A DNA stretch of 64,000 nt, taken from positions 24,508,201 to 24,572,200 of the forward strand of contig CM069589.1 of the NCBI GenBank assembly GCA_035771175.1, written 5' to 3'. Below are positions 1 through 7,598 of this stretch, one piece after another; position 1 is the first letter of the stretch; each line of letters opens with the position of its first letter. Source of the stretch: Paratinospora sagittata (lineage: Eukaryota; Streptophyta; Magnoliopsida; Ranunculales; Menispermaceae). A model generated the notes under the pieces. The model did no database searches, was not told the origin of the DNA, and saw only the letters and a list, made by a program, of their open reading frames with translations. A program made the translations under genes and the position numbers.

Positions 1-378
1 GAATCCTTATTTGGAAGTATTCTTAATTTATATGATCATACAATTTTGTTGATTTATATTAGATATTATAAAGATCACAAAGAGCATCTCATGGGGTTAT
101 AATGGACCTATTAATAGTTAATACCCTACTTTTTCTCTCAAGACTTAATTAAAGAATGCCTCATGAAGTAGCGATAGAAGTACGAAGAAAGAGGAATCTT
201 ACTATTACCATGAGATGATTTTTCTTCGTTCTATTTATAATATGTTCCATATTGTTAATGTCCCACATGGTAGAACTTTTTTAATCAAGTGGTCCAAGTG
301 GGAGAATGTTAGAAACTTCCACATGACCAAAACCAATGTGGGAGTTAAAAAATTTCCATTAAAAAATTATCTATTTTA
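1..378 (+). other. AT-rich sequence with a copia-like PPT/LTR border
   Basis: No coding region is visible. Near 296-306 there is a purine-rich AAGTGGGAGAA immediately followed at 307 by TGTTAGAAAC. In plant Ty1/copia elements a tract like this (polypurine tract, PPT) just precedes the 3' LTR, which starts TGTTAG or similar. CCCACATGG (262-270) also resembles sequence common in copia LTRs. No second LTR is visible, and the copia coding remnant lies downstream of this border instead of upstream, so the order is scrambled. Assignment is from general family knowledge and is tentative. Confidence 0.3.
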
Positions 379-799
379 ATGAAAAATAGAGTTATGAAAA
401 CTAATCTTTTTGTAAGTGATACACTTTCTCCAACCAATAAAAAGATGATTTTTACCCCGTTAAGAAATAATCCAAAAGTTTCCAAAAGGTCAAGGAGAGT
501 GATATATTTTGAGAATTATTGGTACTTCGATAGCGGCTGTTCTAGGCACATGTTCAGTGATCAATCAAATTTCTTGAGAAATCAACAAAAAAGGTGGAGT
601 TGTCACCTTTGACGACTACAACAAAGGGAGAATCATCGGTGCTGGCATCGCGGGTAACAAATTTCTATCCATTTCTGATGTTTAATTTGTCAAAGTCCTA
701 GAACATAACCTCTTGAGCATAAATCAAATGTGTGACAAGGGTTATGACATTTTTTTTGAATCAAATAAGTGCATAGTTAAGCATGCCAATGATTCCATT
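379..799 (+). pseudogene. Ty1/copia retrotransposon gag-pol fragment (protease and pre-integrase region)
   Basis: This is a remnant of a copia polyprotein. The first readable segment (379-612, 77 aa) contains WYFDSGCSRHM, with the aspartate at residue 51 (codon at about 529). This matches the retropepsin catalytic DSG motif at the start of copia protease. An A-rich run near 585-592 shifts the frame. In the next frame the reading continues with VTFDDYNKGRIIGAG and, after an in-frame TAA near 684, with LEHNLLSINQMCDKGYDI. These match the protease-to-GAG_pre-integrase region, where an 'NLLSISQLCDKGY'-like string is typical. Coding similarity stops at 799, where the CACTA terminus begins. Integrase, reverse transcriptase and RNase H are absent from the window. 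The element is dead: frameshift, stop and truncation. Confidence 0.85.
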
Positions 800-1125
800 C
801 ACTACAAGAAAATTCATTTTCAACGGCTTGTCAAACAAGTCGTGAACTCATTTTAACTGTTTGGGTACCCGAGCCATCATTCAAGAAGTCGTGGTAAAGA
901 TTCCGCTATTATCGACACAGATTTTACTTTTCAATGCGCTGTTAAACCTTCTTTTAATGACTTGTTTTTAACATGCTGTAAATATTCCATTATTAATGAC
1001 ACATATTTACTTTTAACGGCTTGTCAAATGCGCCATTAAACTTGTTTTAACGACTTGTTTAACATGCCGTAAATATACCTATCACTCCAATGATTTAACT
1101 TGCATTGAATGCCGTAAAAAATATA
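800..1125. repeat. CACTA terminal and subterminal repeats
   Basis: CACTACAAGAAAA forms the terminus. Downstream, short motifs recur in both orientations: ACGGCTTGTCAAA (near 821 and 1017), CGCTGTTAAA and CGCCATTAAA (near 938 and 1030), TTTAACGACTTGT or TTTAATGACTTGT (near 953 and 1045), and CATGCCGTAAATAT or CATGCTGTAAATAT (near 971 and 1064). The GGC-TTAA-type core is characteristic of CACTA subterminal repeats, which bind TNPA-like proteins and bring the ends together. Confidence 0.75.
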
Positions 1126-1966
1126 TGATATATGCTTAAATTTTTATAATTTTTCTCAACTCATAAAAAAAAACTATATTTTCAACGAAATCAAATACAT
1201 CAAAGTGTAAAATTGTATAATATGTACATAAATTGTATATACAACCGCATATATCATTTACACTTGGAAAATAAACTCAAAAAATTTACACTTATAAAAA
1301 ATTCTAAGAGCTAGCTTCTAGAAACAAAGTTTTGTGACATTACTTCCAAAAAGTTCAATGTAGCTCTTTTTCATCATTTTAATCTCCACACCTACATCAA
1401 AACGAAAATACACTCAATTAGACAAATTAAAAAAATTAAGATATTACAAACGACAATATTAATCTTATAGAGGTAAAAGTAGAAATTAAGTATTTCATAT
1501 GTCAACGCAATTTTCGAGGTACGTTAAAAAAATTTGACCGAGTTTCACTTATATTTTTTACATATTAAAATTTAATCAACTTGTAAATAACTAGTTCATA
1601 CAACTCAAATATAAAGAGTCGCATCTCATCACATCAAAGTAAACCACATTGTCATATTTTTTTGAAGTATAATTAAAGAAACACATCACAAAAATGTTTC
1701 AAAATTATTCTATCTATCTTACAATCATATTCAAATATACTTCATACACACGTCATATTATCATATTCTAACAAAATAATAATGTATAAGAAATATTATT
1801 ACCCAAAAAGATCATGTGAAAGATTGAATCGAGACTTATAATTTGATTCCCCTCTGAAAGACAAGAAACCCAAAAATAAATTAGATACATTGTGTTATTA
1901 TATTAAATTCATATCAAAGAAAAAGCAACAAATTGAATAAATAAGATATTATTACGTATATTAAAA
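1126..1966. other. AT-rich non-coding interior of the CACTA element
   Basis: No coding similarity, RNA gene or clear repeat was recognised. The stretch lies between the subterminal repeats and the stop codon of the minus-strand gene, so it is probably 3' untranslated or spacer sequence of the transposon. Confidence 0.4.
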
Positions 1967-2180
1967 TCAATCAAGGGCAATATATTTTTGTAGCCAGACA
2001 ATGGTACTTTTTAATATATGATCAAGGAGAATAAATTGTTGCATCTGTCGAGGTAATGGTAATCCAAGTACTAGAACTTGAAGAACCCATACTTTATAAC
2101 AATTAGGTCCAATAATAACACTATGCACCAAATCTGTTGAAATGGTAAAAGCAATTTGGGCTTTTGGAACTACTTCCCCT

Positions 2181-2202
2181 GACCCCGACCCCGACCCCGA
2201 CC
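2181..2202. repeat. Short GACCCC tandem repeat
   Basis: GACCCC is repeated about 3.7 times. On the coding (minus) strand it encodes the Ser-Gly run in the last exon of the CACTA remnant, so it is a coding microsatellite in origin. Confidence 0.85.
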
Positions 2203-2272
2203 AATTTAATAACTTGCAAAATGCATCTTTTAAGCTCGTCTCTTTGCTACAACCGGTACTATCATCTAAAGA

Positions 2273-2342
2273 CTACAATGCAAAATAAATATTGTTCAAA
2301 ATTAACTTGTGAATAAATAAAAGTTAGTAATTAGATATATAC
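2273..2342 (-). other. Predicted 70-bp intron in the CACTA gene remnant
   Basis: On the minus strand the sequence reads CCCCACAG, then GTATATATC at the donor, and TTGCATTGTAG at the acceptor. Removing it joins 2343-2396 in frame to the 102-codon exon 1967-2272 (stop included). A second GT...AG interval at 2397-2474 looks similar, but its upstream exon frame is not open. Confidence 0.5.
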
Positions 2343-2810
2343 CTGTGGGGTATGTGAGGAGCCTTGCAATTTTTCATCACAAACTCTATCTTTACGCTAT
2401 GAAAGTTATCTAGAAAGTATTAATTTGTCATCAAATTAAATAATATTAACTAACAATTCATAATATGCAACTACCGGGGTCTCGGTGAAGAAGAACGGGT
2501 CATATCATTAGCATCTCTATTATTGTCCCATAAAATAAAAATGTCAATATTATTGATATATATGGAAACATATAAATGTAAAACAACTAGACAAATTGAT
2601 TCTAAAATAACTCACAATATTCGTATTGTTTGTTTGCAACAAGAAACTTTGAAGTTCATTGACTTGATCCTTTAGTGTTTGGACCTCACTAACTTGATCC
2701 TTTAGTTCTTTAACCTTCTTTTCAAGTGTTCGTACTCTTATATTGCTTTGGGTTTGTATTTTTAACTTGGAAGGAGTTGCCCCAAATCCAATACCTCTTA
2801 CTCGGCCCAT

Positions 2811-3459
2811 TCGGGATGTTCAGGACCAAAAACATATGTGAGCGCATCATTTGTAATAAAGTCCAGATCTTGAGTCAAGTTTGGATACATCCAAAGGTGC
2901 ATATGTGTGGTATGTATTTTCATTATACAAACCCAACTCATGAAAACCTCTAGGTGGTGCTTTAAGAACAACATACCAATTTGATATATTATTTTCCTTT
3001 GAATAAAATGCTTGTCTTGCCTGCGTTGCAAGAATGAAAGGTTTTCTTTTACTTCTTTATTGGCCTTGGTGAAAATTGACTAACGTGAACCCATCTTCAA
3101 CTTTGATGCCATTATTGATGTTAGCCCAATCACATTGAAATATAGGCACTTAATGTGTGATAATCTAACAAAATATCTCTTGTAAGCCCATACCAACAAA
3201 ATTTTCCAACTTGTTGTGCCATATTTCTTGCACTCGATCTACATAAAGTCTCTGCTTCAACAAATACACCACTATCTTGAGTGAATTTTTCAGCATCTTT
3301 TGTATGAAAGCATTGCCCATTGATAATAAAACCAATATGTAGCAATACAGTTTTTCTAGGTGCATATGCAACCACTCGAGTGTATTTGAAATATGATATG
3401 TACTCCCTAGTACCGTATGTTGGCCCAGATAATGTCAAAGAGGGGGGTAAATTTGACAC
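2811..3459 (-). pseudogene. CACTA transposase C-terminal region (DUF4216-like), frameshifted
   Basis: Read on the minus strand from 3459. The first frame (3459-3130, 109 aa) contains GFIINGQCFHTKDAEK, then DSGVFVEAETLCRSSARN and RDILLDYHT. These match the segment before and at the start of the DUF4216 domain in plant CACTA transposases (INGHRFHT...NSGV...YYG...I.LDY). In other frames the similarity continues with FQCDWANINNGIKVEDGFT near 3140-3080 and WYVVLKAPPRGFHELGLYN near 2975-2920. These match the family blocks 'FKCDW...GVKV..GFTLVN' and 'WHVVLKTKPRDLYDM'. At least two frame changes are needed, so it is not functional. The catalytic core (Transposase_21 domain) upstream is absent. Within a few codons of the DUF4216 end the reading moves to TYVFGPEHP and then the Ptta-like gene, so two proteins appear joined or an intervening stretch is lost. 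Confidence 0.75.
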
Positions 3460-3595
3460 TTGTAGGATTTTAAAAGCCTTTCAAGTAACAAAAATATGCA
3501 AACAATAAAAATAGAGATGGCAAGAAAAAGTAAAGCACACAAGGATTTAGCGTGGTTTGGCTCATAAAGCCTACCTTCACGACTTGATCTCTGAT
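3460..3595. other. Short retroelement-like fragment between the CACTA remnant and the next repeat
   Basis: Contains GCACACAAGGATTTAGCGTGG and TTTGGCTCATAAAGCC in sequence. Similar strings are common in plant LTR-retroelement non-coding regions, but I cannot name a family. No open frame is convincing. Confidence 0.2.
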
Positions 3596-5240
3596 GCGTG
3601 TAAATTTAAATTCGCAAGTGTACGAATATCAAGTTATAATACCCATGGTGAGTGGGTTATTGTATCCGCAGGGAAGGTAATTTTACTATTAAAAATGCCC
3701 AATTCTACAATAATTAATGGTTTTATCTAGGTGATAACAAAGAGATGATTTAATTGCTAAGATGTAAAATAAACAAAATCAAACGAAACAATGCAAATAA
3801 AATAGAATTTGGAGAGAAATCAATGGATTTATAGTTCTCGAGTTTAGATCTCACTATGTTGTATCTTATAATCTCTAATAATTATGTTAATGAATTAATT
3901 TCTGAAATTTATAAATCATGAATCCTGACCCATCCAAATACCTCTCTCGAGCGTCAATTTAAACATCTACCCTTAAGTTGTCGATTCCCTCTCTCAAACG
4001 CCAACCAATAGATTAAGAATGCATTAAGATCTATGATTCATTTTAAATGATTTCAAAGGTGTTCGTAGGTCTCTCGACTCGATACTACTAACCTAGGTTA
4101 CAAATCCCTTGCTCCAATTCGATAACACTTCTCTCGAGTGTAAGAAACCAAATCTATGTTCATTCAAAGAGTGATCAGCAATTTGAAAGCATTAAACATG
4201 GAGAATTATAAATAAACCCAAAAGATTGCTCAAAAACACATAAACAATGACTCAATTACAAGATCTAACATAGCTAAATCAAAACTCTAGATTATATATT
4301 TAATTCATAAACTAATCCATGGGTACAAGATAGAGATTCAAATAGGAAATCAATGAAACAACTTCTAATTGAAAGAATAAGTAAAGAAACCCCCTTATCA
4401 GGTGAGAAATCCCCTTCTTCTTCAAGCTTCAAATCTGTAACTCCTTCTTCTTCTTGTCTCTTATCTTGTTCCTCTTTCTCTCTTCTTTCTCTAAACCTAA
4501 TTGCCTTTGAAAACCCTAAATAATGGTCTCCCCATTTTTCCTTGCCGTTTATTCTTCTTTTTCTCCACTTCTTATCCCCCTTAACACCCTTGCCTCTTAT
4601 ATTATTTTAAGTAAGGAATCCATAGAAACAAACCGCGTCCAATTCAGAGTTAAATTGAGAAAGTTATGGCCAAATCAAAAACGTCGCGCAAAGTTGCAAA
4701 CCCCGGCGCCACCGCCCACCCACAGGTTTTTGTGGTGTTGATTTGTGGACTTTAGCCGATTTTTCTACTTTTTTGCACACATTTTGCACATGTTCTTGAC
4801 TTCTTTTGGACACCATTTGGACCTTGTTTCAACCCACTTTTGAGCTCTTTATTTACCTACAAAACAAAGTGTAAACAAATGTAAGTTCTATGCAATTAAT
4901 CAAGGTATTAACTAAAATGCAATGTATTCAAAACATGTGACTTCTATGATATTAACATGTATCAAAAAGTCATTTATTCATAATAAAAAAAATTATAAAA
5001 ACCTAAAATAAAACCTAAATGCATCTAAATATACTAATCATGTAAAAACACCTAAAAACTAACTAAATGAACTTAAAAATCTATCAAATTAACATGCAAA
5101 CTTACTACTAAAACTCAACTTATCAATCTCCCTAATCAAGATTTCCCAACCCAACACTACAAGATCCTACTTTACAATTGAGGATCAAAACCAAATGCAA
5201 ACTCACTTCAAAGGTGTGAGCAACCTTTTTACATACACCA
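3596..5240. repeat. Non-coding LTR-like or dispersed-repeat sequence, unclassified
   Basis: Starts near TGATGCGTGTAAATTT and CGCAAGTGTACGAATATC, followed by GTTATTGTATCCGCAGGGA. This 'CGCAAGTG.ACG...GTATCC.CAGGGA' pattern is one I associate with high-copy non-coding parts of plant LTR retrotransposons (probably Ty3/gypsy), but the classification is uncertain. Inside are several CTCTCGAG-like motifs (near 3953 and 4131), a pyrimidine-rich tract (about 4431-4497) and a GGCGCC site (near 4705). No protein similarity is visible. The small open frame at 4523-4741 looks fortuitous. No paired LTR copy was found in the window. Confidence 0.35.
4431..4497. repeat. Pyrimidine-rich (CTT/CTCT) low-complexity tract
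   Basis: The + strand is almost entirely C and T with TTCTTCTTCTTG and CTCTTTCTCTCTTC runs. It lies inside the unclassified LTR-like region. Confidence 0.7.
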
Positions 5241-5849
5241 TGTTGATGTAATAACTCTCACCCTGTTTTGTTTTGATGATTACAAACAACATACTTGTGA
5301 TCACTAATCTCTTTGATGTAGTTGTTTCAATGCTAACTAGCTATATCAGATGAATTCAACTATACTGTCAAAGCATGTGGATGGAACAACATTACATGAA
5401 GATTCAAGAGCTTTATGTTTGTAATTTTTGTTTAGAATCTTAGTGTTGTAGAGTAACCATTACACGTTCCAACCACAATATGTCTTGCATCTTTTTGAAA
5501 ATCATGCATATAGGTTATCATACTCATGCATATACATTTTTATTATACTGATCATGCATACACACACATTATCATGATTATTATGAAATCATATAGTTTA
5601 AATTGTTTATCATGCATATATTTATCATTGATTATCATGCATTCATTTTACCAACTTTGCATGATTTTTATCGGTTTATGTATAACGTATCAAATGTTTT
5701 GATCATCTGTTTAATGGATTGATTTACACGTGTTATCTTTGTTAATTGTGCTTCAATCTTGTCAAAAATGTTTTCAAAGTTGTTTTATGTGTTTGACAAA
5801 GTCTTAAACTCTTTTGATCGAAAAATTGAGTTTCTATCATTTCAACGTG

Positions 5850-6195
5850 AAGGAACGTGCTCCTTAAGAAAGGAAAGTGCTCCCGTGCATTTTCCCAAGA
5901 TTCAAATTTTTCTGATCAGGGTTTAAGGAAGGCGCTCCTATAGTTTTTCGTGAGACTCAGATTTTTCTTATCAGGGAAAATGGAACACACTCCTCTTAAT
6001 AGGAACACGTTCCTCAAGTCAAGGGAAAAATTATAGAGTCAGTGGTTCTTGATAAAGGACCACGCTCTTATGCCCAGCAGACACATTAAGGAACATGCTC
6101 CTCATATAAGGAACGCGCTCCTTGACTAGAGGGAAATCTAAAAAGTTTCAAATTCCAAAGTAGAAGCATACTCCTTCTCTTAGGAGCGCATTCTT
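5850..6195. promoter_or_regulatory. Cluster of GGAACGCGCTCC-like near-palindromes upstream of a TATA box (copy 1)
   Basis: About ten variants of AGGAACGCGCTCCT occur near 5851, 5871, 5928, 5981, 6001, 6055, 6089, 6109, 6171 and 6181. The best (near 6109) is an almost perfect inverted repeat: its reverse complement differs by an A/G exchange in each arm. The cluster ends about 25-40 bp before the TATA box at 6218. Repeated dyads in this place suggest binding sites for a dimeric transcription factor, acting as LTR enhancers. The factor is unknown. Confidence 0.5.
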
Positions 6196-6217
6196 GTGCT
6201 TCGGTCTGGTGTTTTTG

Positions 6218-6225
6218 TATAAATA
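6218..6225 (+). promoter_or_regulatory. TATA box, copy 1 LTR-like repeat
   Basis: TATAAATA followed by CCACACTTGCTC. The same sequence is conserved in copy 2 although surrounding sequence has diverged, which supports a promoter role. Transcription would start about 25-35 bp downstream on the + strand. Confidence 0.5.
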
Positions 6226-7308
6226 CCACACTTGCTCATTTGAAGAGCAACTTTTGCAAAATACATGAACTTGTGTTGTTTTTCATCTTAGCATTTTTAC
6301 AAGTCCAAAATAAGTTCTTGAGCAATTTTAAACCTCTTTTATAGCAAAAGTTCACTAGCATTTGATTTATTGATTCATACTTCTAAAAAGTTCTCAAAAT
6401 CTTTCAAAACTTTGAGAAACTCGTATGTTTCTCTTCATATCTTGTTGAATCTTGATCATCTTTCAGCAAGGAATCTCTCAACCATCATCACACTTGAAGA
6501 ATCTCTCAGCTTCATCTTTATCTAAGTGGAATAAAATTTCTATATCTAGATTCTTGTGATTTTGTTTGAGTAAATAAGTTTTTGTGCTTGTATTATTATT
6601 TTGAAAACTGATTTCTTTTTTAGTATAGTTTGTGAAATCCTATTTGATCTTCATATCATTTTATCTTGTTTAGTGGTTTCATAAATATCATGTGGTATAA
6701 ATTATGTGGATGTAACTACTCTCACCCTGTTTTGTTTTGATGATTACAAACAACATACTTGTGATCACTAATCTCTTTGACGTAGTTGTTTCAGTGCTAA
6801 CTAGCTATATCAGATGGATTCAACTATACTGTCAAAGCATGTCGAAGGAACAACATTGTATGAAGATTCAAGAGCTTCATGGTTGTATTTCTTGTTTAGA
6901 ATCTTAGTGCTATAAAGTAACATTTACATGTTCCAACCATAATATGCTTTGCATTTTTTCGAAAATCATGCATATAGTTTATCATACTCATGCATAAACA
7001 CTATTATATTATTAATCATGCATGCACACATTATAATTATGCAATTAGATAGTTAAATCATTTATCATGCATATATTTATCAGTGATTAACATGCATTTA
7101 TTTTACTAACTTAGCATGGTTTCATCGTTTTACGTGTATTGTTCTTATTGCTTTGATCATCTGCTTAATCGATCGAATTACACGTATTTAACTTTTTCAA
7201 TTGTACTTTAATCTCGTGAAAAATTGTTTTTAAAAGTTAATCTATATATTTGACAATGTCCTAAACTCATAATGGTAAAAAAAATGAGTTTCTTTCACTT
7301 CACAGTGA

Positions 7309-7570
7309 TAGAACGCGTTCCTGAGCATTTTTCCCGAGACTCTGATTTTTTTTATTAGAGTTTAAGGAATGTGCTCCTTATAAGAAGAACGCACCCCTGT
7401 TGTTAAGGGAAAAATAGGAAAAATTGTAGAGTCAATGGTTCTTAATGAAGGAACTCGTTCTTATGCCCAACATACATATTGAGGAACGCGCTCCTTGATT
7501 GGAGGAAAATCTGAGATTTTTTAGATTTCAAAGCAAAAGCGCGCTCCTGCGTTAAGGAACGCGTTCTTGT
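7309..7570. promoter_or_regulatory. Cluster of GGAACGCGCTCC-like near-palindromes upstream of a TATA box (copy 2)
   Basis: About seven variants occur near 7310, 7364, 7385, 7449, 7481, 7537 and 7554. The positions are only partly shared with copy 1, but the motif is the same and the cluster again lies just upstream of the TATA box. Confidence 0.5.
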
Positions 7571-7590
7571 GCCTCGGTGTAGTATTTTTT

Positions 7591-7598
7591 TATAAATA
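7591..7598 (+). promoter_or_regulatory. TATA box, copy 2 LTR-like repeat
   Basis: TATAAATA followed by CCACACTTGCTC, identical to the copy 1 site at 6218. Confidence 0.5.

Larger units (their letters stand above)
1967..2810 (-). pseudogene. CACTA second protein, Ptta/En-Spm-like (coiled coil plus C-terminal domain), multi-exon remnant
   Basis: Read on the minus strand. An exon at 2810-2616 begins GRVRGIGFGATPSK and continues into a heptad-like coiled coil (VRTLEKKVKELKDQVSEVQ, then VNELQSFL). This is the layout of the C-terminal part of plant Ptta/En/Spm transposases ('HPGRVRGLGFGPTPS' followed by a coiled coil). It ends at a good splice donor, GTGAGT at 2615. A short exon at 2396-2343 is followed by an intron of about 70 bp (2342-2273; GTATAT donor, TGCATTGTAG acceptor). 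The last exon, 2272-1967, reads 101 codons without a stop and ends TGA at 1969-1967. It contains SGSGSGSGEVVPKAQ and VIIGPNCYKVWVLQ, matching the 'VVAEG...LGP...KVWVD' C-terminal domain of this family. The short exon joins the last exon in frame. The join to the coiled-coil exon is unclear because the intervening frames have stops, so the gene is probably broken. Confidence 0.65.
800..3459 (-). mobile_element. Decayed, truncated CACTA (En/Spm superfamily) DNA transposon
   Basis: The left boundary is CACTACAAGAAAA at 800-812, the diagnostic terminal sequence of plant CACTA elements. It is followed by repeated subterminal motifs (about 815-1125), where the transposon proteins normally bind. Coding remnants of two typical CACTA proteins lie on the minus strand at 1967-3459. 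The element interrupts the copia fragment, so it inserted later. The matching right terminus (TTTTCTTGTAGTG) was not found between 3.4 and 8.1 kb, so the right side is missing or rearranged. The right limit given is the last recognisable coding similarity, not a true end. Confidence 0.8.
5241..6704 (+). repeat. LTR-like repeat, copy 1 (about 1,464 bp)
   Basis: Begins TGTTGATGTAATAACTCTC and is followed directly by a second copy of the same sequence at 6705 (TGTGGATGTAACTACTCTC). Both share ACCCTGTTTTGTTTTGATGA and long collinear stretches afterwards. The order inside is: a CATGCA-rich part (about 5500-5650), a GGAACGCGCTCC-motif cluster (about 5850-6195), a TATA box at 6218 (TATAAATACC), and then a U/A-rich leader-like stretch. 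This is the usual layout of a retrotransposon LTR (U3 enhancers, TATA, R-U5). No primer-binding site, polypurine tract or internal domain lies between the copies, so they could be LTRs joined by recombination or a tandem repeat derived from an LTR. Confidence 0.65.

Noticed and set aside
2726..3508. Plus-strand open frames at 2726-2953 and 3320-3508
   Set aside because: They are antisense to the CACTA transposase similarities on the minus strand, which explain the region.
4523..4741. 72-aa open frame in the LTR-like region
   Set aside because: No recognisable domain, low-complexity start, and it lies in repeat sequence; probably chance.
5150..5165. A second CACTACAAGA string near 5154, as a possible CACTA terminus
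   Set aside because: It is in the same orientation as the left terminus, reads CACTACAAGATCC and not CACTACAAGAAAA, and has no subterminal repeats after it.
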